This document shows positions 43,765 through 52,472 of a stretch of 64,000 nucleotides of DNA, in pieces. Both the position numbers and the translations under genes were made by a program. The number at the start of each line of letters is the position of its first letter. Positions within the stretch are counted from its first letter, which is position 1. The notes under the pieces are model-generated. The model did not search any database and was not told where the DNA came from. It worked only from the letters and a program-made list of their open reading frames with translations. Origin of the DNA: an uncultured Flavobacteriales bacterium (GTDB taxonomy: Bacteria > Bacteroidota > Bacteroidia > Flavobacteriales_D > Sanyastnellaceae); contig CALSMK010000006.1 in assembly GCA_943787435.1 (NCBI GenBank), positions 62,001 through 126,000 of the forward strand. Direction: 5' to 3'.

Positions 43765-45004
43765 TCAATCCACGTGCAACACCAACCCTTTGAGGTAGCG
43801 TGCTTCTTGGTGCCCAGCCATGGTTGGGTGATCAGAAGGTTGACCCAATCGGCGCAGGATTCGGACCTGACGCCCTGAGGAAATGGCCGCAGCCACCAAC
43901 GTGTCTTCGAAGAGCTGGGCATCCACCACTTGCGAGCAGCTGAAGGTCCAGAGCAGACTGTTTGAAGGCATCTTTCTCAAAGCCGTTTCATTCAAGCGCT
44001 TGTACCCCTGCACTGCCTTGTGACGAGCATTCCGGCTTTTGGCATAGGCCGGAGGGTCCAATATCACAACCGGGGGCAGCAAATCAACAGATTTCAAGTA
44101 TTGAAGCACGTCGCCGCAAACGCCTTCATGGCGGCCTTCGAAACCATTGATGGAAGCGTGGCGCACTGATTGTTCCACGGCTGATTTTGATGCATCCAGG
44201 CTCACCACTTTCGTGCTGCCGCCTTGAAGGGCGGCCATGCTGAATCCGCCAGTGGTAGCTAAATGCATTCAAGACTTCCCGGTCTTTGACCCATTCCATC
44301 AGGAGCTTTCGGTTGTCCCTTTGATCCAAGAAGAACCCTGTTTTTTGCCCCCCAATGGGGTCCAATTGGTACTTCAATCCGTGCTCTTGGAAAGGATGGG
44401 GGAGAGGAAGATCCCCGGCCTTCCACACCCAACCGTCTTGGGCATTTTCCGCACCGGATTCATTGAGCTTGTTCAAGAGGTTTGTGCTCTTGTTGACCAC
44501 CCCTTTCAGGCTTGGCATGGCGGCCTTCAATCCCGCTGTGATGTTGGACAATGCCTTGTGCATTCCCATGGAATGTGTCTGGACCACCGCCACGCCGGCA
44601 TAACAATCCACCACAAGCCCAGACAATCCATCACCCTCGCCATGGACCCATCGAAACCCACCATCTTCGCTTGAATCTGGGCTCCAAAGGCCCACATTTT
44701 GGCGCACGTTCAGGCACGCTTTGAATTGACCCGCCCACCACGCTTCTAAAGGCGGCTGAGGGCTGTCTTCTCTTTGCAACAATCGAACTGCAATGGAGCT
44801 TTCTCCCCAATGTCCCCAGCCCAAACATTGGCCAGCAGAGGTGATGACCTTCACCCAATCTCCAGCCTTGGGCGGGTTCTCGTCGACCTCCAGCTTGCCA
44901 ATGGCCCCGGAGAAAACCCAAGGGTGACCCCTGAGGATGCTTTTCTCCTTTCCAGGAAGGAGGTGAACATGGACATGGTCAACGGGATCAGCAACCTTAG
45001 ACAT
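43765..45004 (-). CDS. RlmI/RlmK-type class I rRNA methyltransferase (frame broken near 44254)
   Basis: Two overlapping frames join into one protein. The first (45004 to about 44257) has an N-terminal PUA domain (LRGHPWVFSGAIG) and the front of the methyltransferase (GFFLDQRDNR, LNAFSY). The second (about 44252 to 43765) continues with TGGFSMAALQGG, VVSLDASKSAV, the catalytic-region LDPPAYAKS and the C-terminal strands. Dropping one of the two G at 44254-44255 (a C on the coding strand) restores VLNAFSYTGGFS and a normal 412-residue enzyme. RlmI-family enzymes make m5C in 23S rRNA. An indel error is likely. It is tail-to-tail with pdxH and lies 24 bases after recQ on the same strand. Confidence 0.83.
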
Positions 45005-45028
45005 GCGGCGAAGGTAGCCTTACATGCT

Positions 45029-46945
45029 TCAGGTAGGGTCGGTGGAAGGGGCTGTCGGTTGTATCCAAGAGCCCTTCCATTCAAGGTCACCTTCGGCCCT
45101 CATCCATTCCAATGATTCTCGGGCAGAATCGTGATGGACCAATGGGATGAGTCGCTTGAGCTCCAGGGTGGAGATTCCACGGCCTACCCAGGCCAATATC
45201 TGCTTCTTTGTCGGCGCAGGATCAGGCGAGCACACGTCGCAGATCCCACAAGGCTCGCCAGGGTTGTCTTCAAACCATTGTTCCAGCGCTTGAGCCCGAC
45301 AGCCATCGGTAGAGATGTATCCGGCCATGGCCTTCCATCTTGCCTCGGACTCCATGACCCGGTCGGACAACAAGTCAGGGGTCAGCACCAGAGAAGAGGC
45401 CTCGGGTCTGGCTGCTACAAATGAAACAGAGGCCCGAGTCTCAGGGTTAGAGAGCTCAATCAACCCCAACTCTTCCCAAAGTCTCAAATGCCCCCAAGCT
45501 TGGTTTCCCGATGATTCGAGGTTGTTGGCCCAGGCCATGACGTCTAGCGGGTATCGCTTTCTCTGTTTTGGGGGGCACATCGCCATCAAATCCCGCATCC
45601 ACCGCTGGTCCACCCGGCCATGCAAGGGCGAAGAAGGGTCTTTTCGCATGGGGCTTGCCCAAGTGAACCAAAGCCGTGGGTCGCCCATTTCTTGATGAAG
45701 ATGACCGGCCCTGTTCAATACGTCGAGGGAAGTTTTGACATGTCCCATGCTGCAGCGTGCGAATCTGCTCAACTCCTTCAGATCCACCTCTTGGGCGGCT
45801 TCGGAAACGGCTCCCACGGCCAACTCCAATTGATTGGCGAGTCCTTGGAGGACGGCCCGGACGGTCTTCTCAGAAGGCCAAAGCCCTTTCACCCTCAGTG
45901 CGGCTTCGTCCATAGCCCGGCCGTCCAATAGCAGCACCGATTCGGCCAGCAAACCATCTCGACCAGCGCGTCCAGCTTCTTGAACATACCCTTCAGGTGA
46001 CTCGGGAATGTGGGTGTGGGCGATGTTGCGCACGTCGGCTTTGTCTATGCCCATTCCAAAAGCAGTGGTGCACACCAAGATTTTCAATTCTCCAGAAATC
46101 CAGGCCTTTTGATTTGAATCTCTTGTGTCGCGCGACAGTCCAGCGTGGTAAGCTGCAGCGTGGGCGCCGTTGAAGACCAAGGTTTTCGCCATGGACTCAG
46201 TCTCGTTTCGGGTGCGCATATACAGCAATGCTGACCCGGAGGTGTGCCGCGCCCAGTCTACAATGGCCTGCTCCTTGTTCAGGACCTGCTGTACCTGAAA
46301 GGCCAGGTTGCTGCGACGCATTGGCGCGCGGAATCGGTCACACTCCTGATAGCCGAGGGACTGTTCAATGTGTCCCGCCACCCGGTCTGTGGCTGTGGCC
46401 GTGAGGGCAATCCAATTCGCATTTGGATGCCATTGGCGCATGACCCCAATGTGGAGATAGTCAGAACGAAAAGAGTGCCCCCATTGGCTGATGCAGTGGG
46501 CTTCATCCACAACAATGGTTCGAACGGGCATGGTCTGGCAGGCCACCTGAAATTCAGGCTGCGTCAAACGCTCGGGTGCCACGAAGAGAAAGCCTCCTGG
46601 TCCGTATTGAAACCGAGACAAAATGCGCTCAGCCGCTTTGGGGTGAACTTGAGAAGTGAGCGATTCGGCCGTCAAGCCTGCTTTTTTGAGCCCGTTGACT
46701 TGGTCGGACATCAAAGCCACCAGAGGACTGATCACCAAACAAACGCCTCCACGGTAGAGCCCTGGGACTTGGTAGCAGACCGATTTCCCTCCACCCGTGG
46801 GAAGGATGGCCAACACATCACGTCCTTGAGCTCCGGCCAGAACCACCTTCTCTTGGGATGGCCGAAAAGAGGCGTGCCCCCAATGGCGGTTCAAAAGGCC
46901 TTCTAATTCCAAAAGGGAAGGAGACGATGATGTGTGCTGGACCAT
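45029..46945 (-). CDS. recQ: RecQ-family ATP-dependent DNA helicase
   Basis: This 638-residue protein starts at the ATG at 46945; the longer frame would run into the tpiA region. The helicase core has the Q-motif region FRPSQEKVVLAG, Walker A ILPTGGGKSVCYQVPGL, the DEAH box in VVDEAHCISQWG, and QEAGRAGRDG in motif VI. The C-terminal RQC region contains a Cys-rich zinc element (CGICDVC) but the usual HRDC domain is not obvious. RecQ unwinds DNA in repair and recombination. It is divergent from tpiA, with about 90 bases between the starts, and precedes the rlmI-type gene. Confidence 0.9.
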   Translation of the reverse strand: MVQHTSSSPSLLELEGLLNRHWGHASFRPSQEKVVLAGAQGRDVLAILPTGGGKSVCYQVPGLYRGGVCLVISPLVALMSDQVNGLKKAGLTAESLTSQVHPKAAERILSRFQYGPGGFLFVAPERLTQPEFQVACQTMPVRTIVVDEAHCISQWGHSFRSDYLHIGVMRQWHPNANWIALTATATDRVAGHIEQSLGYQECDRFRAPMRRSNLAFQVQQVLNKEQAIVDWARHTSGSALLYMRTRNETESMAKTLVFNGAHAAAYHAGLSRDTRDSNQKAWISGELKILVCTTAFGMGIDKADVRNIAHTHIPESPEGYVQEAGRAGRDGLLAESVLLLDGRAMDEAALRVKGLWPSEKTVRAVLQGLANQLELAVGAVSEAAQEVDLKELSRFARCSMGHVKTSLDVLNRAGHLHQEMGDPRLWFTWASPMRKDPSSPLHGRVDQRWMRDLMAMCPPKQRKRYPLDVMAWANNLESSGNQAWGHLRLWEELGLIELSNPETRASVSFVAARPEASSLVLTPDLLSDRVMESEARWKAMAGYISTDGCRAQALEQWFEDNPGEPCGICDVCSPDPAPTKKQILAWVGRGISTLELKRLIPLVHHDSARESLEWMRAEGDLEWKGSWIQPTAPSTDPT

Positions 46946-47035
46946 TCTGTTGCAAAGGGAGGGGCCAGCTGGATTGCGGGGGCTAACTTTCGCCCTCAAA
47001 TCAGCGGGACCTTTCCCACTACAAACCACCGAAAC

Positions 47036-47812
47036 ATGCTCGTAGCTGGCAATTGGAAAAGCAATAAGTCATTCAATGAAGCGCAAGAATTTGCGAACGC
47101 TTTTGCCAAACTGACTCCACCTGCGGAGGGTGTTGAAGTGTCGATTGCGCCACCAGCGCCGTATTTGGCGGCTATGGGGCAGGCAGGAGTGCCTTTCCGA
47201 CTCGGTGCTCAGAATGTTTCTGCAACGGGTCCTGGCGCTCAAACTGGAGAGTTTACCGCAGACATGCTCGTGGGTTGCGGCGTCCAAGACGTGATCGTGG
47301 GCCACAGCGAGAGGCGCGACGGACACGGAGACGACGATGCAGCGGTGGCCGAAAAGGTGGACCGCGTGCTTGAATCTGGGCTTCGCGTCATCTTTTGTTG
47401 TGGCGAAAGCCTGCAGGACCGACAGTCCAATGTCCATTTCGACAAGGTGCTTCGCCAGTTGGAGTCTGGCATTTTGCGGTTGCCAGCAGAGGCGATGAAC
47501 CGAGTGGTGGTGGCTTATGAGCCCATTTGGGCCATTGGAACCGGGTTGACCGCGACGGCAGAGCAAGCACAAGAAATGCACGCGGCCATTCGAGGATGGA
47601 TCACGGAGGCCTTTGATGCCCATGTATCCAAATCCATTCCCCTCCTTTATGGGGGCAGTTGCAAACCCGCCAACGCCGATGAGCTGTTTGCCTGCGCTGA
47701 CGTGGATGGAGGACTAATAGGAGGTGCAGCTTTGAACCCTGAGCACTTCCACGCTTTGATTGAATCAGCAGGCCGCGCGCAAGCCAAGCGGATGCAAGCC
47801 GAAGCCATCTGA
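47036..47812 (+). CDS. tpiA: triosephosphate isomerase
   Basis: This is a 258-residue enzyme from the ATG at 47036. The TIM signature motifs are present in order: AGNWKSNKS at the N-terminus (substrate Lys and Asn), VIVGHSERR (catalytic His), AYEPIWAIGTG (catalytic Glu and mobile loop) and YGGSCKPANADEL (phosphate-binding). It interconverts dihydroxyacetone phosphate and glyceraldehyde 3-phosphate. prmA follows with a 2-base gap; tpiA-prmA adjacency is common in Bacteroidota. In that phylum this pair often follows the BT_3928 gene, which here lies 30 kb away. Confidence 0.96.
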   Translation: MLVAGNWKSNKSFNEAQEFANAFAKLTPPAEGVEVSIAPPAPYLAAMGQAGVPFRLGAQNVSATGPGAQTGEFTADMLVGCGVQDVIVGHSERRDGHGDDDAAVAEKVDRVLESGLRVIFCCGESLQDRQSNVHFDKVLRQLESGILRLPAEAMNRVVVAYEPIWAIGTGLTATAEQAQEMHAAIRGWITEAFDAHVSKSIPLLYGGSCKPANADELFACADVDGGLIGGAALNPEHFHALIESAGRAQAKRMQAEAI

Positions 47813-47814
47813 TT

Positions 47815-48666
47815 GTGGGTTGGCATCGGGTTTTAGTGCTTTGTTCTCCTGCAGAACCCGGCCGGGACATTGCCACAGCATGGTTGTCTGAGGCCGGTTG
47901 CAGCATGTTCGAACACAAGGGTGATGCCCTTCATGCTTTTGCTCAAGGCGTTGAATTGAACCAATCCGAGCTGGAACGCATTCGGGAAAAACTGGTTCCG
48001 CTGGGTCTGCAGCAGTGGCAGGTTTCGGAGGTGGAGGAGGAGAATTGGAACGCCCAATGGGAATCCGATTACGCCGAGGTTGAAATCGACACGTCCATAC
48101 GGGTGTCGGCGCCGTTTCACAACAGAAACCACGGCGAGGGTTTTGATCATCAGTTGACCATACAGCCCAGAATGGCATTTGGAACTGGACACCATGAAAC
48201 CACCCGTGGGCTGCTCACCGAAATGGTGAACATGAATTGGAATGGCACATCCGTTCTGGACATGGGCTGTGGATCTGGCGTGTTGGGGATTTATGCAGCG
48301 CTGCGGGGTGCTGCCCAAGTGCTGCTGGTGGACATTGACCCATGGAGCGTGCGCAATACAGAGGAAAACGTCGGTTTGAACGGACTCGATGGGAAAGGGC
48401 TTGTCATTCGCGAAGGGGGAGCGCAGGTGTTGAACCCAAAAGACCAAGGCCAGTTTGACGTCGTCATCGCCAACATCAACCGCAACATTTTGCTGGCCGA
48501 TTTTGGTGCGTACGTGCAGACCATGGCTCCGAATGCCACCCTCATGTTGAGCGGGTTCATGGACCCCGACGTGGCCTCACTGGTTGAGGCAGGCCAATCT
48601 CATGGGCTCAAGAAAACAGGGCTGCGCCGGGAAGGAGAGTGGTGTATCCTCACCCTTCAAAGGTGA
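47815..48666 (+). CDS. prmA: ribosomal protein L11 methyltransferase
   Basis: This 283-residue protein starts at a GTG (47815), 2 bases after the tpiA stop. The N-terminal substrate-recognition domain (about 1-100) is followed by the methyltransferase domain with GFDHQLTIQPRMAFGTGHHE (PrmA signature), VLDMGCGSGVLGIYA (SAM motif I), VDIDPWSV and VIANINRNIL, the NxN-type motif of PrmA. It trimethylates ribosomal protein L11. The end overlaps the restored end of porT (opposite strand) by 17 bases. It is probably translationally coupled to tpiA. Confidence 0.93.
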   Translation: MGWHRVLVLCSPAEPGRDIATAWLSEAGCSMFEHKGDALHAFAQGVELNQSELERIREKLVPLGLQQWQVSEVEEENWNAQWESDYAEVEIDTSIRVSAPFHNRNHGEGFDHQLTIQPRMAFGTGHHETTRGLLTEMVNMNWNGTSVLDMGCGSGVLGIYAALRGAAQVLLVDIDPWSVRNTEENVGLNGLDGKGLVIREGGAQVLNPKDQGQFDVVIANINRNILLADFGAYVQTMAPNATLMLSGFMDPDVASLVEAGQSHGLKKTGLRREGEWCILTLQR

Positions 48667-49382
48667 AGCTGATCACAAAGCTGCGGGTGCGCAGCTCATC
48701 AAAGGCGGCACTGAAAGGGGTTGTCATCCTGAATCAAGACGTTCCGCATGCCGAATTCCGTTTTCAGTTCCACTGAGAATTTGAAAAACGGCAAGAAGAA
48801 ATCCGCACCTGCACCCACATCGATGCTGGAATTGGACTTGGCCAATTTCAAGATGTAGCCGTCTTGGAGGCTCTGGTTGACGTCGGCTTGTGACTGCATG
48901 TCGCGGCTCAGTTTGCCGCCAATCAAGGCATATGGGGCGAAATTGCCGATGCGCTCTGTCCTGAGCTTCAACAGGATGGGAAAGTCCAAATAGACGCTCT
49001 CTGTTCTCACATTGACAAGGCTGGCTGTGCCATCCAATGAGCGAAAGCGAAACAGCATGCCCCGGTCTTGGAAACTCAATCCTGGCGTAAAGCGAATGTG
49101 AACGACAGGATTCACATTCAAGGAGGCCAACAAAGCCAGGTTGAATCCAGAAAGGCTGTTGTTTTCCACACTCAACAGACTGTCTGCAAATGTGAAGTCA
49201 GGTCGAAGGTTGAAATTGAAACTGCTCGAATTGCCGCTGAGCAGAAAGCCAAAGTGGTAAGGACGATAATCAAACTTGGCCAGGTTTTGCTTGGCCGTTT
49301 GAGCGCTCATGCCACCTGTGACTCCCAACAAGAGCATCAAGATGACACCCCGAAAGGCGCGGAAAGAGCGAGTGGTCTTCAT
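48650..49382 (-). CDS. porT: T9SS component PorT, outer-membrane beta-barrel (frame broken in a 4-base run at 48717-48720)
   Basis: As read, the frame ends at 48699 after the residues DDNPFQCRL. Dropping one G of the GGGG at 48717-48720 (CCCC on the coding strand) changes the end to DDNPFSAAFDELRTRSF and then VISFTFEG with a stop at 48650, exactly how PorT proteins finish; the result is 243 residues. A signal peptide (GVILMLLLGVTGGMSAQ) precedes the PorT signature FDYRPYHFGFLLSGN and amphipathic barrel strands. PorT is needed for type IX secretion. I start at the ATG at 49382; an in-frame ATG at 49397 also exists. The true end overlaps prmA by 17 bases. Confidence 0.86.
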
Positions 49383-49431
49383 GGGGTGCACATTCAACGA
49401 GGGGCCGGGTTCAATATTGCATCAGAAAGCT

Positions 49432-50007
49432 TCATGCGCGCAAGACCCGACCGACAAACGTCACAAACAGGGTTGTCGATAAGGCCGCGGCCAGCAAAGC
49501 CAGCAAACTGGCGGTCACATGCCACAAGGGCTCAAACTGAAATCGCAGTCCGTCCAAAGCCCGTTGCCGAGCAGTTTCTCTGTCCATGTAAGCCAGCTGA
49601 GGATCAGCTTCTTGGATTGCGGCAAAGGCCTCATCCGAAGACAAGGACTGTTCAATGAACCTCTCTCGCTCCAGTTTGCGCAAGGATGTAGCCTCTGCGG
49701 TTACACCGTGGTGTAAGATTCCGACACTGGCTGCACCCAAGCAGGCCAACAACACAGCTGGTCTCAAATTCGACTTAAAGCCTTGAATGAAGTCTGCACC
49801 TTGATTGCACTGAATATCATGGATAAACACCGCGGCTATCATCAAGCCAAAATGGAGAAGAGAACCGACAATGATGCCGGTCTCAAAGGGAATCCTCCCA
49901 AGCAATGAAAGCCTGACCAACCACCAAACAGCCGAAGCTGAAAGGGGAAGGAACCACGCCCTTTGCACGAGGCCGTTCCTTTGCTCTGGACCAGGAAGGT
50001 TAGCCAT
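49432..50007 (-). CDS. membrane protein, DUF4199-like
   Basis: This 191-residue integral membrane protein has two or three hydrophobic segments near the N-terminus ([51 protein letters not shown]). A charged helical part (about 105-155) and a final segment near the C-terminus ([19 protein letters not shown]) complete the four-helix pattern of DUF4199. That family is common in Bacteroidota; its function is unknown. The N-terminus overlaps the end of rho by 8 bases on the same strand, so the two are co-transcribed. Confidence 0.72.
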   Translation of the reverse strand: MANLPGPEQRNGLVQRAWFLPLSASAVWWLVRLSLLGRIPFETGIIVGSLLHFGLMIAAVFIHDIQCNQGADFIQGFKSNLRPAVLLACLGAASVGILHHGVTAEATSLRKLERERFIEQSLSSDEAFAAIQEADPQLAYMDRETARQRALDGLRFQFEPLWHVTASLLALLAAALSTTLFVTFVGRVLRA

Positions 50008-51790
50008 TCATGGTGATCAGGAACTCCTCATTGGAGTCTGTCCTCGACATGCGGTCCTTCAGGAACTCCATGGCTTCAATGGGATTCATGTCAGAAAGGT
50101 GCTTTCTCAACACCCAAATGCGCTGCAGCATTTCCTTGTGGATCAGCAGGTCCTCGCGACGTGTACCAGAGGTCAAGATGTCGATGGCTGGATAGATGCG
50201 ACGGTTGGAGATTCGGCGGTCCAATTGCAACTCCATGTTGCCGGTTCCTTTGAACTCCTCAAAAATCACTTCGTCCATTTTGGACCCTGTCTCGGTCAAT
50301 GCCGTGGCAATGATGCTCAATGAGCCACCATTTTCGATGTTCCGGGCTGCACCGAAGAAACGCTTGGGCTTCTGCAATGCGTTGGATTCAACACCTCCTG
50401 AGAGGACTTTACCAGAGCCAGGCGCAACAGTGTTGTAGGCGCGGGCCAGACGGGTAATCGAGTCAAGGAGAATGCAGACATCATGTCCGCACTCGACCAT
50501 GCGCTTGGATTTCTCCAAAACAATCTCCGCGATTTTCACATGGCGATCTGCTGGCTCGTCAAACGTAGAGGCGATCACCTCTGCATTTACGCTCCGCTTC
50601 ATGTCTGTGACTTCCTCGGGGCGCTCATCAATGAGCAGAATGATCAAATAAGTCTCGGGGTGATTCTCAGCAATGGCATTGGCCACATCCTTGAGTAAGG
50701 TGGTCTTACCCGTTTTGGGTTGAGAGACAATCATCCCCCGCTGTCCTTTGCCAATGGGGGAAAAGAGATCCATGACCCGGGTGGAAATGTTGCCGTTCTT
50801 GCCCGCGAGGTTAAAGGCTTCCTGTGGGAAAAGAGGGGTGAGGTATTTGAAGGGCACGCGGTCTCGGACCCAAGAAGGATCGCGACCGTTGACTTTCAAG
50901 ACCTCCACCATGGGGTAGTACTTGTCGCCTTTGCGCGGAGGACGAATGGTGCAGACCACATTGTCTCCAGTTTGCAAGCCAGCAGCCTTGATTTGGCGGT
51001 TGCTCACATACACATCGTCGGGGCTGTTCAAATAGTTGTAGTCAGCGCTGCGCAGGTAGCCGAACCCTTCGGGCATGACTTCCAATACACCCTCGGCTTG
51101 AGCGATTCCATCAAAGTTGAACCCGTGTTCTTCTGGCTCGCCCATGCGATCCCGATCACGGTCTTTGCGATCTCGGTTGTTGCGGTCGCGGCCACGGCGG
51201 TCTCCGCGGTCTCCGCGGTCATCCCTTCCGTTTCTGCGGTCATTGCGATCGCCCCGGTCTTTCTGATCACCGCGGTCTTTCTTGTCGCCGCGGTCTTCAC
51301 GGTCTCCTTTCCGATTGTCCCGGTCTCCATTGCGGTCGTTCCGGTCTCCGTTGCGGTCATTTCGGTCTTTGCGATCGCCGCGGTCTTTGCGGTCATCGCG
51401 GTCGTTCCGGTCGTTTCGACGGTTGTCTTTTTTGTCCTGACCGCCCTCTGACTTTTGGTCACCGCCTTGCTTTCTGCGCTGCTGTCCATCACGCTGATCG
51501 TCACCTTCTGCGGGCGCCTCTTTTTTGGAAGCGGCCCTCTGGCGGCCTCGGCCTTTGGGCTTGTCTTCTGATTTCTCAGAAGCTTCATCAGCACCTTTGT
51601 CCGGGGCAGAATTGCTTTTGGCTTTTCCCGCATCTCCTCCTAAAGCGGAAGGGTTAACGGCTTGCTCATCGAGAATGGCGTAGACCAGTTCTTGCTTTTT
51701 CAGCTTATCGACGCGGGCAATGTTGAGCTTCTTGGCGATTTCTCGGAGCTCGGCAACCTTGCGGCTGTTCAGATCAATGATGTCGTACAT
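50000..51790 (-). CDS. rho: transcription termination factor Rho with a long Asp/Arg-rich insertion
   Basis: This 596-residue protein starts at the ATG at 51790 ([18 protein letters not shown]), which matches the Rho N-terminus in Bacteroidota; the open frame upstream to 51862 is non-conserved. After the N-terminal helical domain (1-45) comes a disordered insertion (about 51-222), Asp/Arg/Asn-rich from 118 to 215. The RNA-binding domain follows (from about 225), then the ATPase with Walker A SQPKTGKT at 357-364 and the Q- and R-loop regions ([25 protein letters not shown]). Rho is an RNA-DNA helicase that ends transcription. The insertion is repeat-like at the DNA level (51146-51439). Confidence 0.95.
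   Translation of the reverse strand: MYDIIDLNSRKVAELREIAKKLNIARVDKLKKQELVYAILDEQAVNPSALGGDAGKAKSNSAPDKGADEASEKSEDKPKGRGRQRAASKKEAPAEGDDQRDGQQRRKQGGDQKSEGGQDKKDNRRNDRNDRDDRKDRGDRKDRNDRNGDRNDRNGDRDNRKGDREDRGDKKDRGDQKDRGDRNDRRNGRDDRGDRGDRRGRDRNNRDRKDRDRDRMGEPEEHGFNFDGIAQAEGVLEVMPEGFGYLRSADYNYLNSPDDVYVSNRQIKAAGLQTGDNVVCTIRPPRKGDKYYPMVEVLKVNGRDPSWVRDRVPFKYLTPLFPQEAFNLAGKNGNISTRVMDLFSPIGKGQRGMIVSQPKTGKTTLLKDVANAIAENHPETYLIILLIDERPEEVTDMKRSVNAEVIASTFDEPADRHVKIAEIVLEKSKRMVECGHDVCILLDSITRLARAYNTVAPGSGKVLSGGVESNALQKPKRFFGAARNIENGGSLSIIATALTETGSKMDEVIFEEFKGTGNMELQLDRRISNRRIYPAIDILTSGTRREDLLIHKEMLQRIWVLRKHLSDMNPIEAMEFLKDRMSRTDSNEEFLITMNG
51146..51439 (-). repeat. degenerate tandem repeat encoding (D/N)R-rich linker of Rho
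   Basis: The plus strand shows repeated 'cggtctttgcggtc', 'cggtcgttccggtc' and close variants for about 290 bases, encoding DRxDR and DRNG-type residues. This is a low-complexity coding repeat and not a CRISPR or rRNA-type repeat, since the units vary and there are no unique spacers of constant length. Confidence 0.75.
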
Positions 51791-51909
51791 GTGGGGTGCC
51801 CAAGCATATGGGCCTCGTTTCATTTCAAAATCCCGGAGGAAGGACCCGTAGGTCCGGTGCACCTGTGGTGCGTCACAAGTTTACGACAACTTTTGCGTTT
51901 GTCACGGAT

Positions 51910-52401
51910 TCATCTTGTTCCGAGTTCAATCACCTCCGGATTCAAAACGCTCCCATCATTCAGCTCAAAACGCATCATGGTCCTCACGCGGTGAAATCCT
52001 TGTCGACCAGCAGCGCCTGGATTGATGTAAAGTCCGCCCCAGCTGGGGTCCTTCTTGACCATCAACAAATGGGAATGTCCACAGATGAAAATGTCGGGCC
52101 GATGGGCTTGAAGTCCAGCCCGAATGCCACTGGCATAGCGCCCAGGCCTGCCACCAATGTGGGTCATCCACACCCGACAGCCACCCCGGTCCAGCCATTG
52201 GTTCTCTGGAAAGTCCCTTCTCATGAGATGATCGTCGATGTTTCCATACACAGCAACCAAAGGAGCCACCTGCGCCAAGGCGTCTGTGACCTTGAAATCG
52301 CCGATGTCTCCAGCATGCCAAATTTCATCGCACTCAGAAAAGTGATGTAGGATGCGATCATCGATGTGACCGTGGGTATCGCTGATGAGGCCGATTTGCA
52401 C
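51910..52401 (-). CDS. YfcE/MJ0936-family metallophosphoesterase
   Basis: This 163-residue calcineurin-like phosphoesterase has the complete metal-binding set: LISDTHGH at the start, WHAGDIGD, VYGNIDD, WMTHIGG and ICGHSHL. Such small phosphodiesterases act on cyclic nucleotides or other phosphodiesters in the cytoplasm; the substrate is not predictable. It precedes rho on the same strand, with 119 bases between, and is divergent from the PorE-like gene. Confidence 0.88.
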   Translation of the reverse strand: MQIGLISDTHGHIDDRILHHFSECDEIWHAGDIGDFKVTDALAQVAPLVAVYGNIDDHLMRRDFPENQWLDRGGCRVWMTHIGGRPGRYASGIRAGLQAHRPDIFICGHSHLLMVKKDPSWGGLYINPGAAGRQGFHRVRTMMRFELNDGSVLNPEVIELGTR

Positions 52402-52472
52402 GGCGCAAATTTGGCCACAGAAGTGCGAATGGCCCCATCTTGGCGTTCTACATGCAACGCTCTGTTTTCTCC

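Noticed and set aside
51146-51439. Regular short repeats that could suggest a CRISPR array.
   Set aside because: Units are variable, adjacent without constant-length unique spacers, in frame with rho, and no cas genes are present.
50720-51451. A 243-residue plus-strand reading frame with Val/Ala/Ser repeats opposite rho.
   Set aside because: It is the antisense reading of the repetitive Rho linker; the low-complexity pattern comes from the DR-rich codons of rho.
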